From the IMG/VR virus record IMGVR_UViG_3300025941_000040, positions 1 through 45,796 of that record: a DNA stretch of 45,796 nucleotides; one strand, 5' to 3'. This document shows positions 23,541-30,319 of the stretch, piece by piece. Positions within the stretch are counted from its first letter, which is position 1, and each line of letters opens with the position of its first letter. The position numbers and the translations under genes were made by a program. The DNA is from a virus. Below the pieces are notes generated by a model that was not told the origin of the DNA, ran no database searches, and saw only the letters and a list, made by a program, of their open reading frames with translations.

Positions 23541-23837
23541 TCACCACAGATTTCCCTGCTTCGGTTCGTTTATTTCCCACAGAACTGCACGCCGCCCGCT
23601 CTTGGTTAGCGCAGTAGCACCAGAATCCTTAACGTGTCCGGAATCAACCAGTTCAATGCGCCGTGGCCGCTCAGTCGATGGATTCATTTCAAGCGCATCT
23701 TGGATTTGCTCATCGGTGGCTCGCGTTACTTTACGCATATATTCCAATACCTTACGGCGCAGGGTTAGCTTTTTGGGCTCGATCCATTCCGCAGCTTCCT
23801 TGGATGTATCGCTATGCGATTGGTATGGGGCGTCCAT
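23541..23837 (-). CDS. Winged-helix regulatory-type protein
   Basis: The 98-residue product from ATG 23837 has a common phage layout: SHSDTSKEAAEWIEPKKLTL start, RRKVLEYMRKVTRATDEQIQ, then ALEMNPSTERPRRIELVDSG and SGRRAVLWEI. The middle is a typical helix-turn-helix with a wing. Such proteins are widespread in phage genomes, role usually unknown; DNA binding is likely. It follows the coiled-coil zinc-finger gene by two bases. Confidence 0.7.
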   Translation of the reverse strand: MDAPYQSHSDTSKEAAEWIEPKKLTLRRKVLEYMRKVTRATDEQIQDALEMNPSTERPRRIELVDSGHVKDSGATALTKSGRRAVLWEINEPKQGNLW

Positions 23838-23839
23838 CG

Positions 23840-24379
23840 TCAATCTTTGCTTGCCTCCCCGCCGTTGCATCCAGCGTGCGGTTGTGCGGAGATTGCGGCG
23901 TCTAGGGCTTCGCGGAGCGTGGCGAATGTGCCGTAGGGTTTACCCTTTGGATCGACAGGCAGGCATTGCAGGCTCGGCTCACCGGCCAACACAGCCCACG
24001 ACTTGTTGCGCCACGCTACCTCATCCTTTGAGTGCTCGATAAAATCCAGCCGAACCTTGTCCGCCTCCAGCGCCTCGCATCGCTGGCGTAGGTTCGCAGC
24101 ATCACGCTCTGCCTGTTCCCGCAGCCCATGCAGTTCGTTGATAGACTCGCGGAATCCAGCAGCCTGCCGCGATGCCATGCCAGTGCCGCCGCACACGCAA
24201 GGCTTGCCCGTCCCAGGGTTGCCTTTGCCACAGCAAGCATCGCAGATATTTTCGCGCCGTAGCTGCTCTACCTCGGCCTGGAGTTTCCGCACCATCTGCC
24301 CCAGTTCCGCCCGTTGGTTGCGGCACACCAATAGCAGCCTATCTGCGGATGGTTCTACATCGTCATATGCTTGGCTCAT
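23840..24379 (-). CDS. Coiled-coil protein with zinc knuckle
   Basis: ATG 24379 is preceded by AGGAGG and overlaps the HTH gene's stop as ATGA. The 179-residue product has heptads (GQMVRKLQAEVEQLRREN), then a zinc region (CDACCGKGNPGTGKPCVCGG) like DnaJ-type knuckles, then a second coiled coil (ERDAANLRQRCEALEADKVR). The C-terminal end (GTFATLREALDAAISAQ) resembles the tail of many phage short-patch proteins. Function unknown. Confidence 0.65.
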   Translation of the reverse strand: MSQAYDDVEPSADRLLLVCRNQRAELGQMVRKLQAEVEQLRRENICDACCGKGNPGTGKPCVCGGTGMASRQAAGFRESINELHGLREQAERDAANLRQRCEALEADKVRLDFIEHSKDEVAWRNKSWAVLAGEPSLQCLPVDPKGKPYGTFATLREALDAAISAQPHAGCNGGEASKD

Positions 24380-24588
24380 TCCCCTACCTCCTGTTTCGCA
24401 GCGTCCTTGGGTGGCTTCCAGTCGGACAGTATCCAGCGAAGGATTGCAGCCAGCGTCTTGCCATCTGGATTCTCGCCACGCTCGATGCGGGACAGCGTTG
24501 CCGTGCTGGTGCCCATCATCTTCGCGGCGGTCCTGAGATTCAATTCGCTCATCACTCGCCAACGCTTCAGGATTTGACCAAGCCTCAT
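24376..24588 (-). CDS. Cro/CI-type HTH regulator (70 aa)
   Basis: The 70-residue product has an HTH_XRE-like domain (NLRTAAKMMGTSTATLSRIE, then RGENPDGKTLAAIL). It lacks the C-terminal domain of a CI repressor, so it is closer in size to a Cro or small repressor. The start overlaps the upstream gene's stop as ATGA. It is in the leftward operon, transcribed from the divergent switch near 25767-25843, so it may bind the tandem TTGTTG repeats there. Confidence 0.75.
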   Translation of the reverse strand: MRLGQILKRWRVMSELNLRTAAKMMGTSTATLSRIERGENPDGKTLAAILRWILSDWKPPKDAAKQEVGE

Positions 24589-24896
24589 TTTTCGGGCTCC
24601 TGTTTCGTAGCGGGCGCAGCGGCGAGGGCGCGGTCAGCCGTTTCTATAGCCCTCGATAGATCGTTCCAATCGATAGCCCATGCATGCTCGAATGCGCCCA
24701 AGGCCGATTCGTTCGCCGCTTTAGATAAACGCAGCGCCTCCCGTAGTGCGGTGATCTGAGCCAGTGCTGCATCGGCCTTGGAACACCCCACGCATTTGTC
24801 GCCAGCTATTGCCGTGGTGTACTGACGGCACGCGCCGCACAGATAGCCCAGAACGGTTGCCTGCGATGGTATTTCTTCACCTGTCCAGTTTTTCAT
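24585..24896 (-). CDS. Zinc-ribbon protein with helical tail
   Basis: The 103-residue product (ATG 24896 with AAAGGAAA upstream) has CGACRQYTTAIAGDKCVGC near residues 19-37, a zinc ribbon, and a long helical C-terminus (AALAQITALREALRLSKA, DWNDLSRAIETADRALA). The start shares TGATG with the upstream stop. Likely a regulatory or nucleic-acid-binding protein; family not recognised. Confidence 0.6.
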   Translation of the reverse strand: MKNWTGEEIPSQATVLGYLCGACRQYTTAIAGDKCVGCSKADAALAQITALREALRLSKAANESALGAFEHAWAIDWNDLSRAIETADRALAAAPATKQEPEK

Positions 24897-25087
24897 CAGG
24901 CTTTCCTTTCGCGGAGGATACTGGATTCGCATCCTGCGTCTACGCATAGACGGTGAACGTGGACCCACTCAAGATAAGCCGCGTGAGCGCGTAACTCGTC
25001 GGCCTCCCGTGAGCATGCCGCTCGATACTCTATCGACTCAGCGATTTGCAATAATTCGGCAGGCGTAAGGCGCTGCGGCGTCACCAT
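24896..25087 (-). CDS. Hypothetical protein overlapping VRR-NUC gene (63 aa)
   Basis: A 63-residue helical product (TPQRLTPAELLQIAESIEYR, then ADELRAHAAYLEW) with AAGGAG before ATG 25087. It overlaps the nuclease gene by 50 bases and shares TGATG with the next gene. It has an acid/basic helical pattern. Function unknown. Confidence 0.55.
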   Translation of the reverse strand: MVTPQRLTPAELLQIAESIEYRAACSREADELRAHAAYLEWVHVHRLCVDAGCESSILRERKA

Positions 25088-25403
25088 GCATCTCCTTCAT
25101 CTTGGCTTGCAGCATCTCAAGCGAGTCAGCCCATAGGCAAAGAATGCCTCGCTCTCCAGCTAAGAACATCCATAGATCCTGATTCGTGTTGGGCTGCTTG
25201 CCGGTAGCCTTAAGCTCCAGAAAGAAGCAATTTCGCCCATTCACGACTACCCAATCGGGGAGCCCCGGCGTCCCTACGCGCATCTTGCGATCACCCGGCA
25301 GATTCACGAGGCCGGATTGCAGGCGGATGCAGGTATAGCCCTTCAGCCTAAGCCATTGAATGCAGGCTTGCGTAACCTGCGCCTCTGTCAGTTTGAGCTT
25401 CAC
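25038..25403 (-). CDS. VRR-NUC domain nuclease
   Basis: The 121-residue protein has the VRR-NUC pattern: KLTEAQVTQACIQWLRLKGY, a LPGDRKMRVGTPGLPDWVVV block (G46-D50), LELKATGKQPN (E63, K65) and TNQDLWMFLAG. This fold includes stand-alone Holliday-junction or structure-specific nucleases in phages. The start is GTG 25403, overlapping the tiny membrane gene as GTGA. It probably helps recombination or replication fork processing. Confidence 0.85.
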   Translation of the reverse strand: MKLKLTEAQVTQACIQWLRLKGYTCIRLQSGLVNLPGDRKMRVGTPGLPDWVVVNGRNCFFLELKATGKQPNTNQDLWMFLAGERGILCLWADSLEMLQAKMKEMHGDAAAPYACRIIANR

Positions 25404-25483
25404 CGCAGCTTATCCCGATGGCTCTGCACGGCCACAATGAGTGCTAGGGCGATGAGCGCTAGGCCGATGACGGTGCCGATCAT
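25400..25483 (-). CDS. Tiny membrane protein (27 aa)
   Basis: A 27-residue product with a single membrane span (GTVIGLALIALALIVAVQ) and basic C-terminus (SHRDKLR), preceded by GGGAG and overlapping both neighbours (ATGA, GTGA). Too short for an enzyme. Function unknown. Confidence 0.5.
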   Translation of the reverse strand: MIGTVIGLALIALALIVAVQSHRDKLR

Positions 25484-25641
25484 GCGGGCTCCCTGGAATT
25501 ATCCGGCCAGGGCGAATAGGCCAGCAAGCTCCATGTCGGCACGGATCTGCCGTGCATGTCTAGCTCGTACACGTCGCCCGTCTCGGCGATCATGAGGATG
25601 CGGCCTTCGTAATGGATTGCGGTGATAAATTTGGGATTCAT
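25480..25641 (-). CDS. Hypothetical protein (53 aa)
   Basis: The 53-residue reading from ATG 25641 begins NPKFITAIHYEGRILMIAE and ends SLLAYSPWPDNSREPA. It looks like a small beta-rich protein. AGGTGG precedes the start and ATGA overlaps join it to both neighbours. No family recognised. Confidence 0.55.
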   Translation of the reverse strand: MNPKFITAIHYEGRILMIAETGDVYELDMHGRSVPTWSLLAYSPWPDNSREPA

Positions 25642-25766
25642 GCGGCCACCTTGCGCTTCGGGCATCGCGGCAAATGCTCCCGAAATTTAGCGGATCCGTT
25701 CACCTTGACCTTGCAGTACGGGCAACACGTTACGGCTGGCGGTCTCCCGCGCTTTGGTTTGCTCAT
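25638..25766 (-). CDS. AT-hook and zinc-finger protein (42 aa)
   Basis: First gene of the leftward early operon. The 42-residue product has an AT-hook-like KPKRGRPP followed by CCPYCKVKVNGSAKFREHLP and a final cysteine, consistent with a C2HC zinc finger. It would bind DNA. A promoter (-35 TTGACA, -10 CATACT on the minus strand) places its transcription start near the ATG, so it may be translated from a leaderless message. Confidence 0.6.
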   Translation of the reverse strand: MSKPKRGRPPAVTCCPYCKVKVNGSAKFREHLPRCPKRKVAA

Positions 25767-25772
25767 GGATTC

Positions 25773-25800
25773 AGTATGAACCTTTTTTCGTTGTTGTCAA
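25773..25800 (-). promoter_or_regulatory. Leftward early promoter
   Basis: The minus strand has a perfect TTGACA (25795-25800) and a CATACT -10 (25773-25778) separated by 16 bases. The expected start point lies close to the ATG at 25766. A TACTGA hexamer two bases downstream of this is a weaker alternative -10. Confidence 0.5.
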
Positions 25801-25820
25801 GAATAATTGTTGACATGAAT
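25791..25820. repeat. Tandem operator-like repeats at divergent switch
   Basis: TTGTTGTCAAGAAT (25791-25804) and TTGTTGACATGAAT (25807-25820) match at 12 of 14 positions with a 16-base period. Each includes a TTGWCAW palindrome. They overlap the -35 elements of both promoters, so a bound repressor could block both. Confidence 0.5.
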
Positions 25821-25838
25821 CCGGAAAGGGTTTAGTCT
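25810..25838 (+). promoter_or_regulatory. Rightward early promoter
   Basis: A perfect TTGACA (25810-25815) is followed after 17 bases by TAGTCT (25833-25838), a weak -10. The expected start point is close to ATG 25844, which suggests a leaderless or very short-leader message. The weak -10 may mean it needs an activator. Confidence 0.4.
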
Positions 25839-25843
25839 TGGGT

Positions 25844-26053
25844 ATGGCAACCGAACTTCAATTCTCAGATAGACCGCTCCGCTGCTCAGAGTGCGGCGGC
25901 GGCTGTGGCGATGGTTACATCATCAAGGGAGGCGGCCAGCGCGAGCGCGATACGGATTATTGCGACGATGAGGTTGTCTGTGCCGCTTGTTTAGAGGACG
26001 AAGGGCGCTTCGACGCGGCTGATATGGCTATGGATATGCAGGAGGGGTGCTGA
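25844..26053 (+). CDS. Zinc-finger protein (69 aa)
   Basis: First gene of the rightward operon. From ATG 25844 the product has CSECGGGCGDGYIIKGGG, then CDDEVVCAACLEDEG, i.e. two metal-binding pairs, and an acidic end. A TTG reading from 25838 adds two residues. The next gene starts inside its stop (TGATG). Nucleic-acid or protein binding is likely. No family name. Confidence 0.6.
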   Translation: MATELQFSDRPLRCSECGGGCGDGYIIKGGGQRERDTDYCDDEVVCAACLEDEGRFDAADMAMDMQEGC

Positions 26054-26334
26054 TGCGTCTCATTTTTCCGGGCGTGTTAATGATCGCGGCCTTGGCTGGG
26101 CAGACCTATATCATCAATGACCAGACCCATACAATTAGGAATCTTCTCAAAGGCGAAAATGATCTACTGGCTGCCGATGCCGAGCTTAAATCGGCAAATG
26201 ATCGGCTGATGAAGGCCACCAAAACCCTACAAGACTCAGACTTGGAGCTTCGTTCTGTCTGCAACGAGCTAGCGGCGAACTCCGAGAAGATGGCCGCGCG
26301 GTTGCATACATTCGCGCAATTGGGGCTACGATGA
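26053..26334 (+). CDS. Signal-anchored coiled-coil protein (93 aa)
   Basis: An N-terminal hydrophobic segment (LIFPGVLMIAALAGQTYII) is followed by a coiled coil (NDLLAADAELKSANDRLMKA, then ELAANSEKMAARLH). The start is ATG 26053, with AGGAGG in front. The layout resembles an inner-membrane spanin, but it sits in the early operon rather than beside the endolysin or holin genes, so the assignment is open. Anchoring to the membrane is the safest statement. Confidence 0.55.
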   Translation: MRLIFPGVLMIAALAGQTYIINDQTHTIRNLLKGENDLLAADAELKSANDRLMKATKTLQDSDLELRSVCNELAANSEKMAARLHTFAQLGLR

Positions 26335-26498
26335 CCAACGACGATTACGAGCGCGAGACGGAAGCGATGCTGGATGTGCTGATCTTGTATCCCAACGATT
26401 TGCTGGAACTCGTGGCTTATGTGGCCGAGGATACCGCTAAGGGCTCCGGTACTGCCATTCCGGGGCCTTCTTTTGGAGGAACGAATGACGCTAGATGA
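26331..26498 (+). CDS. Hypothetical protein (55 aa)
   Basis: A 55-residue acidic product (TNDDYERETEAMLDVLILYP, then LVAYVAEDTAKGSG). ATGA overlaps the preceding stop; the end overlaps the next gene by 14 bases. Unknown function. Confidence 0.5.
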   Translation: MTNDDYERETEAMLDVLILYPNDLLELVAYVAEDTAKGSGTAIPGPSFGGTNDAR

Positions 26499-26682
26499 AG
26501 TGATTGATCGCGTGAACCAAATCTCTCGCCTCGCTGGAGATCCAGAGGCGGCACATTCCAAAGAGGACGATCTATACGAGGACGTTCTTAAGCACGTGGC
26601 GTGGGCCAACCATGAATGCAGCGCGCTTGCCGCAGCGGCCCTAAAGACGAAAGATATCGATTTCGAGCGGTGGTGTGCATGA
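26485..26682 (+). CDS. Hypothetical protein (65 aa)
   Basis: GGAGGAACGA precedes ATG 26485. The product (TLDEVIDRVNQISRLAGDPE, then YEDVLKHVAWANHECSALAA) is helical and acidic. ATGA overlap leads into the annealing protein, so it may be translated with it. Unknown function. Confidence 0.55.
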   Translation: MTLDEVIDRVNQISRLAGDPEAAHSKEDDLYEDVLKHVAWANHECSALAAAALKTKDIDFERWCA

Positions 26683-27764
26683 GCACGTCCCTAACTGCCC
26701 CGCAGCCTCTCGCTGAAGAAATCGAGCGCGTGCTCGTTCAGGGCGATATCGGCAAACTGACGCCAGATCAGCGCATGGACTACTACCGCAATATGTGCGC
26801 CAGTCTCGGGCTGAATCCCATGACTCGCCCCTTCGAGTACCTGACGCTTCAGGGCAAGACGCTGCTCTACGCCAAAAAGGATGCGACCGACCAGCTTCGC
26901 AAGATCCACGGCGTCAGTATCAACATCGTCAGCCGCGAGACTATAGATGGTGTCTACGTGGTCACTGCGCGAGCCACGGATGCCAAAGGCAGGCAGGATG
27001 AAAGCTTGGGGGCCTTGCCCCTCCCCGGATCGCCCGTAGAGCGCGCAAACGCCATTATGAAGTGTGAGACGAAAGCGAAGCGCCGAGTAACGCTGTCCAT
27101 CTGCGGCCTTGGGATGCTAGACGAGACGGAACTGGAAACCATCGGGAGCAAGGAAGCGCAGGCCCAATATCTCGCATCGAAGAATCTGGAGCCCTACGTC
27201 TCAGATAAGAAGCTCCCCCCTGTATCCACCGTGCCCGATGCCACGATACGCGAGCTTGCCGACGAGTTGGATAAGCCGCCGCAGATATCCGATATTGAGC
27301 GACGGCAGGCCGTGAAGGATGCCGAGGCGAGAGATGCGATCAAGCCCATCGATGGAAACAAGGGCAAGTCGGGCGCTCACGGCATCATCCGGCTGGAGAA
27401 GCTGAAGGACTGGAAGGCGCTGAAAGACGAGATCCGCTCATATACCGGCACGGATGATATCTATAAGTCCGTGCTGCAAAGCAAGGGCTATGCCCATGCG
27501 AACGAAATACAGACCGAAGCGCACGCACGTTCCATATGGGCAGTGCTCGGGGCGGAGCGCAATCGTCTGAAACTGCGCGATGAGAATATCAAGGTGCTCG
27601 AAGCCGCCAGCGAAGTAATCGGCGCTAGGGCGTTCGCCAATTGCCTAGGCATTCACGGAGCAGAAACCATCGAGGATGCACTGGCGCTCTCTGGAGATGC
27701 ATGGCAGGCACTTCTAGGCGAGCTTAAGGATCTGGTAGACGCTCGCAAGGCTAGCTCAGTATAA
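26679..27764 (+). CDS. Single-strand annealing protein (RecT/Red-beta-like)
   Basis: The start ATG 26679 overlaps the previous stop as ATGA; longer readings enter that gene. The 361-residue product has YYRNMCASLGLNPMTRPFEY, then TLLYAKKDATDQLRKIHGVS, AKGRQDESLGALPL, RANAIMKCETKAKRRVTLSI and CGLGMLDETELETI. Phages widely carry this family, and the LGLNP and KKDATDQL blocks parallel the Bet/RecT recombinases. It would anneal single strands in recombination. A C-terminal part (from residue about 190) is variable and charged. I cannot separate RecT from a related clan. Confidence 0.6.
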   Translation: MSTSLTAPQPLAEEIERVLVQGDIGKLTPDQRMDYYRNMCASLGLNPMTRPFEYLTLQGKTLLYAKKDATDQLRKIHGVSINIVSRETIDGVYVVTARATDAKGRQDESLGALPLPGSPVERANAIMKCETKAKRRVTLSICGLGMLDETELETIGSKEAQAQYLASKNLEPYVSDKKLPPVSTVPDATIRELADELDKPPQISDIERRQAVKDAEARDAIKPIDGNKGKSGAHGIIRLEKLKDWKALKDEIRSYTGTDDIYKSVLQSKGYAHANEIQTEAHARSIWAVLGAERNRLKLRDENIKVLEAASEVIGARAFANCLGIHGAETIEDALALSGDAWQALLGELKDLVDARKASSV

Positions 27765-27846
27765 GTTTCCGTTGCAAAGCCGTCCCGCAGAGTGAAGGAA
27801 GCCGACGCCGCCCCGGCAAGTGGGCGGCATAATCCGAAGGGGGAGC

Positions 27847-28104
27847 ATGCGTAAAGAATTGGAAGCGCTCAAGAAATACTTGGCGGAATGTCGCCCTGAT
27901 ATGCATGAGCCTGATGAGCAGGGCATAAGGGCTCACGTGATCGGAGATCATTTAGATAACGCCTGTGGCGAATCGATACGCGAGCATGCCATAGCGAATC
28001 GCTATCAGGAGTATGTGGTGATTCTTGTAAAGGACGGTGGCGAACCGCATCGGATCAATCTAGCTACGCTCCTAGCATTGGCAAGAATGGCGAAGCTATC
28101 ATGA
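27847..28104 (+). CDS. Hypothetical protein (85 aa)
   Basis: GGGGGAGC precedes ATG 27847. The product (RKELEALKKYLAECRPDM, then VIGDHLDNACGESIREHAIA, EYVVILVKDGG) is an 85-residue acidic, helical protein. ATGA overlaps the next gene. No family recognised. The 80 bases between the annealing gene and this one hold no other gene that I can support. Confidence 0.55.
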   Translation: MRKELEALKKYLAECRPDMHEPDEQGIRAHVIGDHLDNACGESIREHAIANRYQEYVVILVKDGGEPHRINLATLLALARMAKLS

Positions 28105-28244
28105 GAATCTACGAATGCAGCTACAGCAACCGACTCACGCTCTGGAAGCAGCTACGCAGGCGTTCTGAGCATCCGCCAGAGCCGCAGCCATCGGGCATCC
28201 GCGCGTGGTTTGCGATGCTCGTAGCGGCGTGGCAGAAGGATTAG
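28101..28244 (+). CDS. Hypothetical small protein (47 aa)
   Basis: ATGA joins it to the gene before it. The 47-residue product (RIYECSYSNRLTLWKQLRRR, then GIRAWFAMLVAAWQKD) is basic with an aromatic hydrophobic end that could lie on a membrane surface. Unknown function. Confidence 0.45.
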   Translation: MRIYECSYSNRLTLWKQLRRRSEHPPEPQPSGIRAWFAMLVAAWQKD

Positions 28245-28253
28245 CGATGAGCC

Positions 28254-28334
28254 ATGAGGCTTGGCGCTATTTGGGCAGAATGGATTCCAGTGTATTTATG
28301 CTGGATCTTCCTGCTTCACTGGATGTTTCCCTAA
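28254..28334 (+). CDS. Candidate tiny membrane protein (26 aa)
   Basis: The 26-residue reading (RLGAIWAEWIPVYLCWIFLL, then HWMFP) is one membrane span. It ends TAA at 28332-28334, sharing CTAA with the TAG of the opposed gene (28331-28333). The overlap of stops favours it over a longer reading in another frame (28247-28402). Ribosome site weak. Confidence 0.4.
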   Translation: MRLGAIWAEWIPVYLCWIFLLHWMFP

Positions 28335-28537
28335 CGCAACCGTGGCGCAAATATCGGTCCGTTGTAGCCGAACATGCCAGCGATGACGAACACCGCCCAT
28401 AGGCTTACGACCACCACGATGATGACGCGGATCACCTTGCTGATGAATGGATCGATGCTGAACTGCGAGAGCGCCCATAGCAGGATTCCTACAACCACCA
28501 ACGCTATGACGAGGTTAATCAAGGCCGCAGGAAACAT
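28331..28537 (-). CDS. Small two-span membrane protein (68 aa)
   Basis: A GGAGG site lies 8 bases before ATG 28537. The protein has two membrane spans (ALINLVIALVVVGILLWALS and VIRVIIVVVVSLWAVFVIAG) around a short FSIDPFISK turn. It resembles widespread small phage/bacterial membrane proteins with a proline turn. It is the only leftward gene within the rightward operon and begins just 18 bases from the divergent gene at 28556. Confidence 0.6.
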   Translation of the reverse strand: MFPAALINLVIALVVVGILLWALSQFSIDPFISKVIRVIIVVVVSLWAVFVIAGMFGYNGPIFAPRLR

Positions 28538-28555
28538 GGTAGAGCCTCCAGCCCT

Positions 28556-29098
28556 ATGGTAGCCTACAAGGCCCTTACGGGGGTGAACATCGCATTGATG
28601 TGCCTACTGGCCTATCGAACCCCGCAGCCGTTCTTCCGCTGCTACCTGATTGTGATGGCGATAGCTGCCGCGCTCCAGAACAGCACGCATTGGGGCATGT
28701 GGGGCGAAGTGTCGCTGGCGATCTTTAGCGCGTTGTGGCTGGTAAGCGAACTTCCGCGAGGCCGCAGGGCGGTCACCGAGGCGCTGGCGCTCGGACTGTT
28801 CGTCGCGGCGGTCCTGATGCTAATGGTGGTTGCGGCATGGCCCAACTACCCTTCCGCGATGTATTACACGCGGCTGTATTCTACAGCGCTTTGCATGGGG
28901 CTAGCCCCCCCCCTGGCGTTAATCGACTGGCGAAAGAGCCTTATCTTGATATGGTTCGCCGCCGTGCTCGTAGCGGGATCGCAGCGCGGGTGGAATTACG
29001 TTACCGTGGCGGTAGCGTGCAATGCGGCATGGACGGCGATACTTATCGCATGGAATTGGATGGAGGGAAAGAAGCATGAAATATTTCATCGATACTGA
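28556..29098 (+). CDS. Multi-span membrane protein (180 aa)
   Basis: The 180-residue protein has about five hydrophobic spans, including NIALMCLLAYRT, LIVMAIAAALQNS, LALGLFVAAVLMLMVVAAW and LIWFAAVLVAG. No strong ribosome site precedes ATG 28556, so the start is uncertain; a later ATG at 28598 is possible. The last 23 bases overlap the exoribonuclease gene. No family recognised; could be a membrane-modifying or superinfection-exclusion protein. Confidence 0.55.
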   Translation: MVAYKALTGVNIALMCLLAYRTPQPFFRCYLIVMAIAAALQNSTHWGMWGEVSLAIFSALWLVSELPRGRRAVTEALALGLFVAAVLMLMVVAAWPNYPSAMYYTRLYSTALCMGLAPPLALIDWRKSLILIWFAAVLVAGSQRGWNYVTVAVACNAAWTAILIAWNWMEGKKHEIFHRY

Positions 29099-29576
29099 GT
29101 TTCTTGAGAATGGGCCTGCGTATCCGATCCAGCTTGTCAGCATCGGGATCGTGGCTGAGGACGGGAGAGAATTATATTTGGAGCTTGATGGATTTCCCTC
29201 TGGCTTGGCTAATGATTGGGTCAAGGCTAACGTTCTACCGCATCTTCTTGGGCATCCCTATTCAGTAGATCGGGATGAGGTCAAGAGGGCCATTACGCAA
29301 TTCGTCCAAGGCGATGATGCGCCTGAGTTCTGGGGATACTACGCCGATTATGATTGGGTGGTTTTCGCGCAAATATTCGGCACGATGATGGATCTTCCGA
29401 AAGGCTGGCCGATGTATTGCCGCGATCTAAAGCAATACTGCGATCAGCTAGGCAATCCTACACTTCCTAAGCAGGCTTCCACGGAGCACAACGCGCTTCA
29501 CGATGCGCGCTGGAACAAGACGGCCTTCGAGTTCTTAAGAGATCACGTAGATTGCGCGCTTGGAGCAGAACGCTAG
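29076..29576 (+). CDS. DEDDh 3-prime to 5-prime exoribonuclease, Rv2179c-like
   Basis: The 166-residue protein starts at ATG 29076 after GGAGG. Catalytic residues are visible: D6 and E8 in FIDTEF, D93 in YYADYDWVVF, H138 and D143 in TEHNALHDARWN. This matches the DEDDh exoribonuclease family found in phages and bacteria. The stop TAG shares CTAG with the opposed stop of the gene at 29573-29785. It may process host or phage RNA during infection. Confidence 0.85.
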   Translation: MKYFIDTEFLENGPAYPIQLVSIGIVAEDGRELYLELDGFPSGLANDWVKANVLPHLLGHPYSVDRDEVKRAITQFVQGDDAPEFWGYYADYDWVVFAQIFGTMMDLPKGWPMYCRDLKQYCDQLGNPTLPKQASTEHNALHDARWNKTAFEFLRDHVDCALGAER

Positions 29577-29785
29577 GGCTTCCCAAACCTCCACGCAATC
29601 TCCGCAGCCACTTCATCCCGAATGATCCGGCGTATCTCGCGCTCTGATAAGCCCTTCTCGCGCTTCAGCTTGGCGATCCAGGCGGACAAGGCGGCGACGA
29701 GCGCAAGAAAGCCACCCACGACCTGCTGAAGTATCGTCTGATTCGGGTCGTGGTCAGCTAGCATTTTCTGCGGAGTTGTACTCAT
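29573..29785 (-). CDS. Membrane protein with basic tail (70 aa)
   Basis: The 70-residue product has one span (LQQVVGGFLALVAALSAWIA) and a helical, basic C-terminal tail (KLKREKGLSEREIRRIIRDE). The stop shares CTAG with the convergent exoribonuclease stop. Last gene of the late operon. Holin- or spanin-type involvement is possible but not shown. No clear ribosome site precedes ATG 29785. Confidence 0.5.
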   Translation of the reverse strand: MSTTPQKMLADHDPNQTILQQVVGGFLALVAALSAWIAKLKREKGLSEREIRRIIRDEVAAEIAWRFGKP

Positions 29786-29822
29786 ATATAGCGTATTTGC
29801 GGCATCCAGGGGGCCACATTAT

Positions 29823-30128
29823 TTAACCAGGCCAAGGCGGAGGACAAGGATCCTCGGTAACTAGTCCCAAATCAACCCAATAGACGTGTCCGCAGCGGAT
29901 CACTTTTCCGGGGTGAGGCCAATTTCCGGGATAGAGAATACTTACCGAAACCGTGTAGTACTTACCGTCCGGACTATGCCCGGGCTCCCCATTCGGTCCT
30001 GGTATATCTACCTGGTGGATGATGCAATCGTACAGATCGCCGTTTTCCTCACGATAGACGGACTTTTGCCGCTCCTTGGGAGGATGATTCTTCTGTGTCA
30101 TCGGCGGATTCTGCGTGTAATCGACCAT
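29823..30128 (-). CDS. Hypothetical protein (101 aa)
   Basis: A GGGAG site precedes ATG 30128, five bases from the upstream stop. The product (KERQKSVYREENGDLYDCII, then PGPNGEPGHSPDGKYYTVSV) is beta-rich with proline-rich ends (EDPCPPPWPG). The centre (ILYPGNWPHPGKVIRCGHVY) has alternating strands. No recognised family. Confidence 0.55.
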   Translation of the reverse strand: MVDYTQNPPMTQKNHPPKERQKSVYREENGDLYDCIIHQVDIPGPNGEPGHSPDGKYYTVSVSILYPGNWPHPGKVIRCGHVYWVDLGLVTEDPCPPPWPG

Positions 30129-30130
30129 GG

Positions 30131-30319
30131 CTATTCTCCCTTCGGCAACTTGTTCAACTGATCGCGCCGCGTTTCCGCCTGCGCGCGTTTCCGAAACGGC
30201 ATCTTATCGAGATTGCCCAGCAGTCCCGGCTCGTTCATAAGGCGATTCTTCATCTCTTCGCCGGTCATCTCCATGACGGCCCACTCCGAGCCCACCTTGA
30301 CCACGTAGAAGAGGTTCAT
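30131..30319 (-). CDS. Hypothetical protein (62 aa)
   Basis: ATGA overlaps the preceding stop. The 62-residue product (LFYVVKVGSEWAVMEMTGEE, then MPFRKRAQAETRRDQLNKL) is a small beta-start and helical-end protein. It looks like a late accessory gene beside the holin genes. Unknown function. Confidence 0.5.
   Translation of the reverse strand: MNLFYVVKVGSEWAVMEMTGEEMKNRLMNEPGLLGNLDKMPFRKRAQAETRRDQLNKLPKGE

Noticed and set aside
28247-28402. Plus-strand reading beginning MSHEAWRYLG
   Set aside because: It runs antisense to the two-span membrane gene for 70 bases; the overlapping 26-residue membrane reading ends exactly at the opposed stop and looks better.
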